64,000 nucleotides of DNA from Litomosoides sigmodontis (lineage: Eukaryota > Nematoda > Chromadorea > Rhabditida > Onchocercidae): positions 3,902,001 to 3,966,000 of the forward strand of contig OY718805.1 in NCBI GenBank assembly GCA_963070105.1. The letters are read 5' to 3'. The first letter of the stretch is position 1. Every line of letters begins with the position of its first letter. The position numbers were made by a program, and so were the translations under genes. The notes under the pieces were generated by a model, which was given only the letters and a program-made list of their open reading frames with translations, was not told the DNA's origin and ran no database searches. Below are positions 12,297 through 25,382 of this stretch, piece after piece.

Positions 12297-15200
12297 TTAC
12301 TCTATGCCGTACGTGAGTGACTTTTCCAAGACAAATTGGAACTCGTTAAGTGAGCTAATCAATTTTGATAAGTAGTTTAAATAATGCGGTGTTCGTAAAA
12401 AAGAAGGCTCTTCATACATCTGACTTGTTATTGGAGTCCGAGCCATCAATGGTAACAATCCCGACAATATATGATCTCTAAAAAAAATACAAGTTTTAGG
12501 ATTTCCAAAATTAAAAAGAAAGCTATATGTGAGAGTAAACAGTGAAGCTTATAGAAGAAAAGAAACAACACGAGTAACTATTTACCGGACAGTAATTAGA
12601 ATGAATAGTTGGAATTTGCCATCTTTCCCCAGAAAAATATTGGAAGAAATACGGCGAACAAGGCGACATGCCTGAGTGATAAGAGAACGTTGCTCCCTGG
12701 TCAGCCTTTTTGCATCTTCCACGTGTATTAGATTCCAAAACCAGATGCAAACCTTTTCTAAAAAAAACTACCGCACAGTATTACATCATTAAAGACTATA
12801 TTCACTCAACGGAAAGAGAATTTGTTCAGCAAATTGTAATAGCAAAACTAAAACTAGTAATGAAATAGTTTATTGGCATTTTTTGCTTCCAATAAGGACA
12901 AAACTAAAAACAAAATTTCATTAAAGTTTTACTGTGATTTTATAACATACCGATATAATCCCATGGATAGTATGAGCGAAAAAGACGAGTGGACCATATG
13001 GAATCTTGACGGCCACACATGAAAACCACAACCATCACGCTGACAAAACCCTTCCCTGGTGCACAAAGTAGCTGCGTCAATTCCTCTCTGCTGCGACTTT
13101 CCGCATTAGCATAGAAGTATTTCACTAGTGCATTCACCGCTTCCCCAAGCTGTTGTTGAATTTCTGTTAAATGTACATCTGCAAGCCAAAAACCATGCTT
13201 TTGTACCCAAAAAAAAAAAAAATGAAATTAGAATTCCTCCATTACGGAGATTTTACGGTCTTGAACAGGTCAGAAAGTTTTTGACATTCAACTTGTGCTA
13301 AAGTCCATTTCGTAATTCCTTCATAACAAAAGTAGGCCGATATATCCCTAATCTATTATAAAAATATTAAAAAAAAAACATTTCTCAAAAGTTACTTGAT
13401 GACTTATGACAAGTTGTTTCAAATCGACTAGTGCTTGGTGATCGGGATCGAGGAGGAGTTCGACATTTCGGAATAGCTTTAATAACACGCTCCGAAGAGC
13501 ATTCTTCAATCAGCATCTCATCAGGAGCAATCTACATACAACAAATTCAATTGAAGTAACTTCCAACCATGATTTATTTGCTTTTATATTTTATTTTTTA
13601 GCAGTACAAGGTATACAAAGTAAAATTAAATTTTAGAATTTAAAGTTTGGATATAAAATTTAGCATTCGTAACCGGTATTTTGAATTATAAATAAAACAC
13701 AACTTTTAACTGCCACATTCGTCAACAAAACAGCTTTAGAAACAAATATCACCTGTGCTTGTTTTTCGGCAACAAGCAATCTTTCCAGTGAGCCATCGTC
13801 GATTCCTTTACCAAACCAACGTCCACAGTTAAAGCGATAACTTTGTCCTGTTATTTCATTTCGTACTATCACCTGTAGTGATACTCAAACATATAAATAA
13901 ATTTCACGAACTGAGTTTTCGAAAATTCTAATAGAGCAAGGTGCAAAAATAGAACATACAGCTGTTTATAATTTTCGTAAAATCTCCGAAGAAAAATACT
14001 ACTAACATAATCAAGAAACCATTTCGGAGATGCGACATTAGAAACATTCAAATTACCATGCCCAATTCTTAACGTTGATAGTATGCCAAGATTTCTGTAC
14101 TAAAAAAAGTTCAAAATAAACTTTTCAAGAAAAGTTAACATTAAAAACATTTAGTTTTGCAAAATAATTAAAACCGGATGAAATTTCAATTGATGTAAAA
14201 TCATCGTTGTTTAAATTTTGTCCACTTTAGAAAGTCAAAAATAAACACCCAACTTTCCTTATCTAATAATATTAAAAATAGATCTACAATAGTATAACCA
14301 TTCCGCTTACATCAAATGTGAAATCAAGTATATTCTCCTTTAGCTCGATCGCAGTCGTTGAGCTCAGCGATCCTGTGATAATGATCCAAACAGGCCACGA
14401 AATAACTGAACGAGAACTGCGACTAACTAACAAAACACGGTACTGCATTTCTGAAGTGATAAAATGATGTTATAGCAGATGGTATCATATAAACATGTTA
14501 TATTTCTTCTGAGCATTGATTTTCACCTAGTTATAAGAAATTATAGAAGTCAAGAGACCATAAGTAATAGCTGAAATATGCTTCAAAACTACTAAGGGTT
14601 TGTAAACGAAATGCATATCTCCACACAAACAAACTATCCGAAGACGGTAAGAAATTTTTATTTTTCTGCCCATTACTACTAAAATATTAAAGTTAACCTG
14701 TGGTGCAGCATAATTAACAAGTGTTTAATTACCACTAACTAAAATTTGATTAAAAAATTTGAAATATTTGTATCAACGTATAAAAAAAAAACAGTGAATG
14801 TGAAGACAACTCACTTGTTTTCTTGAAAGAGTTGGTAAAACAGTTAAATTCAGCCGCATTTAGTGATAGAACGTGATATAAAAATTGTTCCTTTTCTTCG
14901 TCGCACCGCAAAAATGCGTATCGTTTATACAGCTGTCTAAAAAGAAGTCATCTGCACTAAGTAGAAGTTACTCAGGAAGGTAATTGTAGACGTTGAAATA
15001 TTCCTAGCTATGCATCTATCATGATTTCGCTTCATTTGAGTGCTTACTTGATCAACTACTTGATAATGTAGGCTAAACTGATTAAGCAAATACCCAAACA
15101 TAATTTCTGAAGTTAAAATGAATTAAGTTTTAACTATAAAATAAGTAATGCACGCAAGGCCAGAAAATGTCATATGTTATTTGCACTTTATAATTCTGTT

Positions 15201-18200
15201 CACAGATGATGAATTGCAGTAAGTATGTAACACAGTATTGAGTACCATAAACATAAAGTCGCCATACTTGTCGCCATACTTGAAGAACTACTTATTAGCA
15301 AAACTAAACTAACTGCAACAAATTTGTATTGCCTAGAACTGTTTTGAGATGCTTATGAAGAAGTTTCCTTTCTAGGGCAAGACGGACAAAGGCTCGAGCA
15401 TAACCAATATCGGTTTTGATATCCGTCATTCGCAAGATATTCCTGAAATATCTTCCGGCTTATTTAATGATTTTTTACTCCGATTTGCACTTTCCAATTT
15501 AAAATTTGAAGACTCCAACATACTTTAAATCATAAGCAATATGTACAGGTAGCGGGGTAAGAAACTGCCGAATATCAGGGCTGCCAGTTCTCGAATAGCT
15601 GCTCTTACGTGACGGATCACTCGTGGCTTCATCTACATTAGTTACAGTTGTAGTCCAGTACGGTGCAAAATCTAAAGATACATCATTGTGGTCTAACTCT
15701 AATAAAATTTAGCAAATGAATCATTAATAAGCAAAGAAAATTTTATATGTTGCAAAGCATAAATTAAAAAAAATTGAAATTCAAACACAACAGAAATCTT
15801 GAACTGATTAAGCCTATACGCTTTTGCTGCTTGTATCGATGCCGAATACAAGAATGCAAAGCTTTAAATCAGCCAAGCAGTAAAGGGTGGAGAAGCTGTA
15901 AAGTGACTGAAAGTGGACCGAAAGTGGGGTCATTTGGCCTTCGCATAGTTGGAGCAGAAGAAGAACTGGAGCTCCAATCTTAGAGGATAATCTAATAGAG
16001 AAAGAGAATGTGTTGCCTTAAATACTCCTTACCAAGTATAGCGACAGGGAAGTAAAATATGCAAACACTACGAACGAATTGTAATACATTCCCTTCCGCA
16101 AATGCATGAAAGTATGTGTTAGGATCAGAAAGCAAAAAAAAAAAAAGCAAGGGAACAAAACGCTGTGAGTCTTTGTAAAGCAACGAGTTGCTTCTTGGTC
16201 CTAAAGTTAATGAATCATACGAATAATCTTGAAATATTTAAACCAAAAGAGTCGTGAAAGATTCAAGAATTTGCTAGGAACAACGATAACCAAGAATGTG
16301 CTCTACAACTACACGAAAGTTAAAAGTCAGAGCTGATAAAGCATAAAGTTACAAGTGGGAAAGTTATATACTGTAACATGCTATGATCCATGTGAACTTT
16401 TCTCAAGATGTAAAAGTTAGTTTACACGCGCAAAGCACTATTTGGCACAGATCTTGCAACACATCAATTTGTGCCTTCATATAGCTCATGAATATTAGTA
16501 TTATGTGGAAAGACTATAAATTGAAGAAACGCTCAACTTAGTTAATTTAAAAGTTAATATATGTTAGCAAATCAATACAGTGAATAGTCATCAGTGCTGT
16601 AAATGTTAAGAAACACAGACGCACCAGTTAGTAGAGCTGTTTCATAGCAATGGTCAGCTTACTGTTAAATAGGTTGCCAAAACTGAAGTAACACTAATTA
16701 ATTGCAAGCAAAACTAGGCTGCGCCAAACCTGACTTCACCAAAACCTTACCACCAATAGAACTTGCTCTATGCAAAATAGCCCCCTTCCTCGATATCTTC
16801 TGCGGTGATCTGGAACGTCCAAAAACAACAGGAACCGATGACATGCATGTTGATGGAGCTGGCGATTTCCAGTTCGAATTCTCCATGTTGTTGTTCACGC
16901 TCGAACTCAATTTATCACAGATGAAATTAGCAGCACGAAGGATTGGAAGAGACCAACCAGGAGCATGAGGATCATTAATGTATTGCTCACGAATACTTCG
17001 TGTAAGATCGTTAATGGAATCCTCGTCCGTAGCATTCAGGGCTGTCTTCTCTTCTTGTTTGTCGTGCAACTCACGCTCTATCTGAACTAAACCCAGAATT
17101 GACTGAATGGACGAGATAAAAGTGAAGCTCTAAAATCATGTTCCAGTAGCAGCTTCATACAGTCCTGTCTTAGCAGTGACATGAAATTCGCTTACAATAA
17201 CTCTATTAGAACTACTGAAACCTAATGCAGAATAAGCAATTGGAAATGAGAATTTAGTAAGGATATCATATTCACTGACAAATCTGGAATAAAGGTAGAT
17301 AAGTCGATACATAGATGATAAAATGAATAACTATGTAATGAAGTAATTCTACTTTAAAATATACATAGATATTAAAAAACAATTTCAATACTTTAACTAT
17401 TTACTATCTTCTTGAAAACCTATTTTCACATAGCCAAACCAGCCAAGCCGGTAAATTACTTATCCGACTATACACAAACATAATATATCAAATTACAAGA
17501 TCTGCGTCTAATAAAAACGTCTAATAAAGCGAGCAAGGAATTCGAAAACTTTACAGACATAAATTTAATGAAATAAAAAAATAGTACTACTAAATATACC
17601 GAAAAGCGGCCGAAAAATTAACCTAATATGTGCCATCTTTGTATATGTCATTTAAAGCATTATTTCACAACACGTACATTCACGTTGCACACATCGGCAC
17701 CATAATGAGGAAGCAAAAGTATTACAAAAGCTTCAGTCACAGAATAGATAATAAATGTTCCTTACGGTCAAAGTGACGGCGAAACAACAGCCACGCAAAT
17801 GCTATAAATTGCTTTTAGTCAACTCAAATTTTTTAAATCATATTGCTATTTGCCCATTTTTTGTATATAATTATTCCCTTGATAATGCACGCTACCATGA
17901 TTCAGAAACATTATCACAAGTACTATTGCTAACAATAACCGATAATATGTATGCAATAATAAAAGTTTACTGAAACAGAATCCATAAGTATTAACATTAG
18001 TCTTCAATTACAACATGATTACGGAAGCACCTCTTCCTAAAAACAATTTTTCACATATTAATCTTTTGCTAAAGATACCTGGAGTAAGTGCTGAATTTCT
18101 CCGCGCAGAACTACGAGACAGTATTCCTAATTTCTCGACTTCTTGATGATGCAAAATATGAGCCCACAAGGATGATTTGCCCTAAACATTATCTTTCATT

Positions 18201-21200
18201 ATCTTTAAAAATGAACGAATCATTGTTAGATGTTGCTAAAGCTCTTTCTGAATAAATCTCCTACAGTTTATACTAAAGTTAGATTGAAAGCAAAAAAATG
18301 GAAGATTACTGCAAGTTTTTCACTGTTAGTCTGAAAAATTTTAGACAATGAGAACTTTTACAAAAAAAAACTCTACAAATATAAATCTTATTTTTTTACA
18401 AGTTTTTTAAATTTCCAGATTGGATATTACTTCACCAGTGGTTGATCAATGATGAGGGAGACGAAATTCACTATTCTCCGAATATATCGAAAATTATACT
18501 TTCGCCAAAATTTTGTTTCCATAAATTACATATATCTTATACTTGGAAATTCGTAAATTGTTAATTAGAGACGAAAAGAATACATACAGGAAATCCTCGA
18601 AGCTTATAGTTTTATATCACTAGTAATAAAATCTTAGTAATTGCTGTGTTGCATTTTTAGACCCGACGGTAGCCATTCATAAATAATGTAGCTCTAAATA
18701 ACTGAAGTACCTGTTTCTTCAATGTACCATGTGCCCAGATTCGTTCCAATAAATCACAAAATGAAGCAACTAAGGTATTTTCTTCAAGGCCATTCACAAT
18801 AGCATCATTGTGCCCAAGTTGCAGTGCTTCTCTGCCCATTTTTTCCACAAGCATTCTCTTCGTTTTACCTGAAAGAGTCAGTTCAAATTCATGTAAAACA
18901 GAATTTCATTATACACATGCGTATGTTTATTGTGTGATAACAATATATGGAACATAAGAATACAAACTGGCTTAACGACTTACTTTTAGTCTCCTTCAAC
19001 AACTGTTCAACAAATTTCCAGTTTTGATGTGCTATCTGCTTTGGCGTTGCTGCCTTATATGAACTTTGTTTATTTGTTGTATCATCATTCATAACAATAC
19101 TCTGCAATAAAATGAAATTAGTGGTATCGGCAACACCCACTAGTTGTTCTGGAAATACACAACGATTGCAGGGATATGATAAGACTGTATAAAGCAGCTT
19201 GAAAATGCTGACCTCTAGCAACTTTGGTCGCAATCTACGGTGTCGTTGCTTCCACGGTGACGACATTGGACTTCTTACAAAAGAACCTTCCAGAGCAGCT
19301 CCATTAAGTTCCGGAAATGTTCCATCATAAGCTTTTGCTGATATGCCCGGAAGCTCATGTGGTACGGGAACAATATAATCGAGTGCTTCTTCACGTTTTG
19401 TTATATTTTCCTCTGTAGTAAAATTCCGAAAAATAAAACAAACTTCAAACTTTAGTCGAAGTTATACTACTTATCGTTTTAATTGTTCTACAATCTATTC
19501 ACTCTCGTTCTTTGTTTTACAACGTCGGAACTCCCAACTTCATTCTGCTAAATTTGAACAATACATTCCCAATATTGCTAACTTATCCCATTGTGGCGAA
19601 ACTAAAAAGAGTGGAGTGACATATGACTTCACCTAATATCACTGAGTTAAAACGAGATCATTCAGTGAAAGTGGAGTATTGAGAAATTAGGAATTTAGAT
19701 GTATAGCTTGAAATGAGAAAAAACAAAAATTTATTGATAGTGGACAAGAAAATTTAGCATGCAATATGTTAAATTGGAAAGGATGTTTGTTTAGTTTATA
19801 TAATTCAAGTCATGCAGCTGTTTCAACAAAACCTGAATCGAAGCATGGTGCAGCGTTCTCATAAGTAGGAGTACGTACCATCTGAAGGCCATACTTCATA
19901 CGTAATGTCTGTATCCGAAAATCGAAGATTTGAAGATTTTCGTCCTTTGTTGTTTCCCACTGTGAAACAATTTTTGCATCAATGAATGAAGTGAACATCT
20001 GAAAATTGATTAAATAACACGATAATCATATTTTAATAACTACACCACAATAAACTTTTAAAAATGCAATAAAATCAAAGTCAAACAAACTGAAAGTCAG
20101 ATAAGCTGCGGAAAAAGGAACAAAGATGGAAAATAGAAAACGAAGTAAAATCTCAAACCTGTGTTTCTAAAAATGCAGCCAAAAACGGTTGGTTTTTACT
20201 TGGCTGATCGGAAAGGAAAGCCGCTTTATCAAAATTGACAACCGATTCTCGACTAGCGAAATATGTTTCGAGATCCTGACATGCAGTATTGATAACGAAA
20301 TGTTCATAGGAGTACAGAAGCCATGCAAATCGATTGACAAATACTTCACGAACAGCATTATTTATTTTCATATCCTGAAAACAGTATGATTCAACATATC
20401 AAACAGTCAAGCTTAAATTCTTATACTTATAACTGATTAAAAAGCCTTGAAATTCAGCAATACATTGGCCTCAACAAAGAGAAAAACCTTTTTGGGACTA
20501 AAAAAGAATTCTTTGATCAAAAAGAGATTTTAAAATAGATCATTAGATGCAGAGAGAAATCTACCGCACTAACCTTAAAATATTTTCTACAGACCGGCGA
20601 ATTTGTATAAAAATCATTAGATTGCAATTCTTTCTGAATATTTTCAAATGGTACGCTCACGCCTGCACGATGTGCAATTGCCGTAACCCTTAAAAAGCAA
20701 ATAAAACGCTTTACAATGGTGAAGTAAAATGATGGGCTTATATACGATGGAAATATCACATCATCACGAATTAGTCATGAAAATACGTAAGTGGTGTATA
20801 TAATTACCTAGCTAAAACTTCGCTCTGTTTCAAGACATCATCGAAAGGCAATGGAACAAGGTCCTTTCTTGACACTATCTGCTTCGAGGAATTATCCTCA
20901 TCCAGCATATTTGTTAATGTATCGCCGTCAAATGACCGAGACATACGTTTCCTACACCACTCATCTCTCCCTGTCGTTTGTCTTCTCACTACTTTATCGT
21001 TTAGAACTGCATTCTGTTCTTCATATCTGAACCACATCAAATTAATGTAAAGTCCTCCTTTTTGAATTTTTCTAATTTGTACTTGGCAGAGCCATCCCAT
21101 AATCGATATTTGTTACTTCACTGTCACAAGCAATCAACAAAGATTAAGATCACGGAATCTATCATAAACCATTTTGTTGTTTAAAAAAGTAGAGCTAAAT

Positions 21201-24200
21201 TTTATCTTTCTCTACAACAGCTAAGATTAATATACTGACTAATAGATGTAACGTACCTCACAAGAACACTTCCAACTTCTCTTGCAAATTCAGTTCTATC
21301 TGGTAATGGCGGTACATCTTCCGGCAAATTCAGCACACCAGAATCGATGTCTAGGACGCACATATTGCCCTAAATTTTAAAGGTATTAGGATATGCCGAT
21401 ATTATTTCAAAAATAAACTTGTTAAGGGTTTTCATTCAACAAGAAATAATCCACCGTTTTGACTCATTTTTTAAATCGATTTCTCAATCAAAAATATGGA
21501 CACTCCACAGGATATGCCGGTATTATTTCAAAAACAAAGTTACAGTTCTGATTAACCTGAAAAATCTGCTCCGATATGGCGTCTTCGTAACACAAGCCCA
21601 TCACAAAAGGCACCGGTGCTTCCATAAACTTTAACTGCGAATGGGGTAAAATTGGAACATATGCAAGCTGCCAACGGAATGGAAACGCCAGTGAGCACAA
21701 GCTTTCAGCTACTAGCATTAAACGTTGGAAACCTAAAATGTTGTGACTATCAAAATAAATTTTGTGTGAAATTTAATTCCAAAAAAAAAAAATAATCTGC
21801 GAGCACAAAACTTCAGAGTAAATTATTGAAAATTAATTACGTGGAGAAGAAAGTAAACCAAAAACACTAACTCTTGGAGCACAATAATATTTGATGTTCG
21901 AGAAGAAAGCATGTAAAAAGTCGAAGAAATTTATCCACAGTGAGCAAATTGAACAACGAACTAATAGCGTGATCGAAAAAAGGCAACTCGTTAGGACCTG
22001 GTCTTTGAAGAACAATGTCAATACGATCTAAGCATATCTTTAGCGTGCTACCAGGAGCTGGAAGGGGTACCTGGAACGAGGTTTTTTCAAGAAAAACTTT
22101 AAAGGTAGCCGGCACAACTCCAATACAGTTTAGCTGCTAAAACTGTAATTTTATAATTAAACAATTAAATTTAATCCACAATCAAAGAGAAAACACAGCT
22201 TTTTGAATACAGTTTGATTAACCCTACCTAAACTTGAATGAAGAACCTAAAAGTTTTTTACAATGTACTGAATAACTTTTGGACCTCATTTAAAATCCAG
22301 TAGATATAACTTTCCAAAGGAAGTGGAGGAGGTTGTACTTCCGAAGTGAATAAAGAATGAATTGCAGTCAACAGATGTTCACCAGCAGAAACAAATGGGA
22401 TACGACTAATAAGACAGATACATTTAGCCACATACAATCGAGAATTACCCGAATCGTAGTATGAAGTTCGTTTTGCTCGATTCTGCAATAAGCAAATAAA
22501 GGAATTCCAAAGCGTAACAAGATCTGTGTTGTCTGGATGCTTTTTTGAAATTCAAATTTTTAAGTATCAAAAAAGTCATAACACAAACGAACCCTTCGAT
22601 TTCCTCTGGGAAGAGTATGTGTACCACCAGAAATTGTTCCAGGAGGAACATGTGCACGTTCAGCAGCTTTGTCCCGGGCTGTTAGGGCTAGCACGTGTTC
22701 GGTATGCAGCTGTGACATGTGCTCACATAGTTTAGCATCTTTCACTACCTGAAGTTTTTTCATAAGGTAAGATTTTTATTCCTTTCTTAAACTATACAAA
22801 ACAGAAAAAAAGTTTAAAGTGAGAGTTTACAATTAACCGATTAATATTTTAGGAATTTTGTGAACTTCTGTGTGTTATACACGCAAATTGCGCTACTGTT
22901 CACTGTCTCACATGGTTTTATCCATCGATTCAGAATCATTGTGCGCCATTTGATGAATATGCGCGAAAAAATAAACCACAAAAATTTAACTCTTTTAACT
23001 AAAATTCAACTCCCATTATAAAAACATTCTTCCCAACGCCATTTCATTATTTTCTTTCATAACTCAAAAAAAAAATCAAGGCCGTGTTCCAAATTAAAAA
23101 CTCACCTCATAATAAATAAGGGCGCAGCCGTTAATGCGTGAACCGTCTTCGCGAATATTCGCAAATGTATGTACAGCTGGAGACGGAACATCATTTTGCG
23201 TATAAAATTTCAAACCTTTCGGCATACACAACTTAAACAAGTTCTCATAAAAATTAGCTTCATCCAGAAAAATACCCAAAAACTTCAACGGAAATCACTC
23301 AAAAGAAAAATATTTACTTTTATATCGCCTTCATCCTGTCATAATAAGCTACGACTACAGTGTGAATTATAAAACAATTCCTAATCTATACCTGCTGATT
23401 AGAAAAATCTCTACATGACTAACATTTTTGTGAGAAAAGAAGAGAGAGGAAAGAGTGAAAGCACAGAAAGACAAAATGGAAAGAATTTAAAGATTGCCAA
23501 TGCACACACAGCTTTAATCAATGTAAATAAATTAACTTGAAGATGCAATAAATTTTTTGAAATATTTCATCTAGTTTTACATGACCTTATGGATAATGAG
23601 ACGTTATATTCGTTGTACCATAGACATATCTCATATTTCAGGCCTCAAAACTAGCATGGCACTTTATGCACTATTCATTCAACAATAATTTCATAGACTG
23701 GAGCTTTTTTTCTGGTTTTCTTAAATAACAAAACGTGTACCGAGACAATTTCAGACGGGAATGAGTATGCACTACGTCTCTCCGGAAAATGGTGTAGAAC
23801 TGAAGCAACGTAAGATCGCTCCAAAGGTGGAGTGTAAAGTAGCTCTGCTGTATCTGAGTTATTTGTTCCACCTGCTTCAATCTGAAACAATCCATATTAA
23901 ATAACTACAAATTATTGTTGAATAACAAGTTTGTAATAAGGTAGAATGTAACTCTAAAACTACAGGAAAGTAATGACAAAATGCTTGGATACATTAGGTT
24001 CTCGCTTAAGTAAACGGTTTCCAACAATTCGATGCAAGTAACTAAACTAAATTCCAAGTTACAATTCCAAAAATATTGAAATAACTGCCTGCAGTAAAGC
24101 ATTATTATCGTGTCCAACAAGCACGAAGTAGTCCACTAATGTTAGATCACTTGCAGATGGTGCTCGTGCTACTGCTGTTGTTGCCATCGTTGCCGTTTTA

Positions 24201-24220
24201 GGAGTTACGTTCGTTGTCAT
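12297..24220 (-). CDS. DENND5: DENND5 (Rab6-interacting protein 1) homologue, complete, 26 exons
   Basis: DENN-domain Rab regulator; in mammals DENND5A/B bind Rab6 and act as Rab39 exchange factors in Golgi-endosome traffic. Exons: 24220-24086, 23881-23741, 23231-23106, 22748-22593, 22482-22285, 22070-21872, 21732-21557, 21369-21257, 21026-20808, 20688-20574, 20374-20159, 19998-19833, 19412-19213, 19101-18984, 18868-18711, 18181-18079, 15671-15524, 15442-15314, 14936-14815, 14450-14311, 14099-14007, 13872-13753, 13531-13396, 13178-12951, 12757-12586, 12477-12297. Total 1335 aa (human about 1290). DENN region about 30-600 ([33 protein letters not shown]), RUN1 about 705-980 ([41 protein letters not shown]), PLAT about 985-1100 ([19 protein letters not shown]), RUN2 about 1140-1335 (FLGKDGKFQ). 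All phases are consistent. The exon 1 donor is ambiguous by one codon (GT at 24085-24084, or a GC three bases upstream). Confidence 0.95.
15258..15281. repeat. 12-bp direct tandem duplication
   Basis: GTCGCCATACTT occurs twice back to back inside a DENND5 intron. No function is inferred. Confidence 0.8.
15919..15978 (-). CDS. Possible Ser-rich cassette exon of the DENND5 gene
   Basis: A 60-nt stretch with acceptor CTCTAAG and a weak donor GTCCAC, entering and leaving in phase 1, exactly as the flanking constitutive exons (18181-18079 and 15671-15524) require. It would insert a linker read as [20 protein letters not shown] between the two halves of RUN1. The vertebrate homologues have a variable Ser-rich linker at the same point. 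Inclusion is speculative. Confidence 0.3.
16751..17283 (-). CDS. Two phase-compatible exons inside a 2.4-kb DENND5 intron (alternative start or nested gene)
   Basis: Exon 17283-17196 (acceptor TTTATTCCAG, donor GTAAGC) joins in phase 0, across a 66-nt intron, to exon 17129-16751 (acceptor GATTTTAG, donor GTAAGG). The second ends in phase 1, the phase needed to enter the next constitutive DENND5 exon (15671) or the candidate cassette exon (15978). Together they read about 155 uninterrupted codons. Pieces include [51 protein letters not shown] and a Ser/Arg-rich end. The first exon starts in phase 2, so it cannot follow exon 18181-18079 directly; a missing 5' exon or separate promoter is needed. 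I do not recognise the protein family. Confidence 0.45.
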
Positions 24221-25382
24221 CCACTACTTACTAGTTTATGGATTTGACGACAGAGTAATAACATCGTATCAAAATGGAATTTTGTCATTTCAAGCATTTT
24301 TTAATAACCATTTTGATAAGAGTTCGCTTGTCAGAATTCTGGAATACAGACTTTTGTAGGATTCATTTCACATATTTGTTACATTCATCACGATTTTGTT
24401 CTCGAATATCAATCGGCAACAGCCCATTATATGGTGCTATGATGCTTTCGTTAAGGTCCTCATTTTTTTGCATTGCAGTGGGAAGCAGCAGTATATTAAT
24501 CCAATTGAGCAAATCCGAGGAATACAAAACGGTTCTTCACCTTACAATTAACTCTACCTTCACTATCAAGCAATTAAATTAAATTTGGAAGTGTTTGACG
24601 AAATCATTTACAATTAGCATATGTATCTAACCTAACTTAATTCTTCTAAGGTGCTATTAAAAGACTCAGTCCCACTCAAATTTTAGTTTCATACAAGTAA
24701 TTTTCTTCCTCTTCAGTTTAGTTAAAATAATGGTGCAATCGTTTTTCGAAATACACCACAACACGAAATTCTGATGGCAGAGATATGGCGCACTGTGTAT
24801 TTTATGCGAACAACTTCCAAGTGTCAGATAATTTAATGTAAAGACAACAACACTTCACAAGAGAAATATGATCTGAAGTTTATAAAGCGCGATCAATAAC
24901 GGTAATATAAAGTCGTATAAAAATACTGTAACCAAAAAACGTGAAGTTTACTAACAATTAAGTATCGGCTACCAGCGCTCTGATCTCATTCCAACGAGAT
25001 CTAATTGAAATCGAAGCTTGTAGTTCTAACCTTGGCTAAAGAGAAAACGATCAACAGATTGATGAACGTAAAATATTCGCTGACTGCGGGTAGATTTTTT
25101 TTTTGGTAGATGATAATATGCAGTTAAGGTGTTTTATCAGTGAGTGTGTAAGTACATTCAACGTTTGAACACCTTAACGAAAAGAATGCAAAGGAGTTTT
25201 CAGAAAGGCCAGTAAATCCAATAACCATAAATTCTTTGACGAAGAGCTATGAATACGACCTTTATGATGTCGAAGAGCAAACAAATATTATATACTAAAT
25301 AATGCAAAATATAACTGATGTTAGCATAAACAAGAACAACTTGTAATAAAAAGGAAGAATTTATTTCAACATCGAACTCTTT
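24221..25382. other. Intergenic, DENND5 upstream region
   Basis: Between the DENND5 start codon and the stop of the Tra2-like gene, both on the minus strand. A 102-codon plus-strand ORF at 24274-24582 has no splice or similarity support and I leave it out. It presumably contains the DENND5 promoter. Confidence 0.5.

Noticed and set aside
16702..16968. 88-codon plus-strand ORF in the DENND5 intron
   Set aside because: Antisense to the longer, splice-compatible minus-strand exon 17129-16751.
24274..24582. 102-codon plus-strand ORF upstream of DENND5
   Set aside because: No splice signals, no recognisable motif, and composition like the surrounding intergenic DNA.
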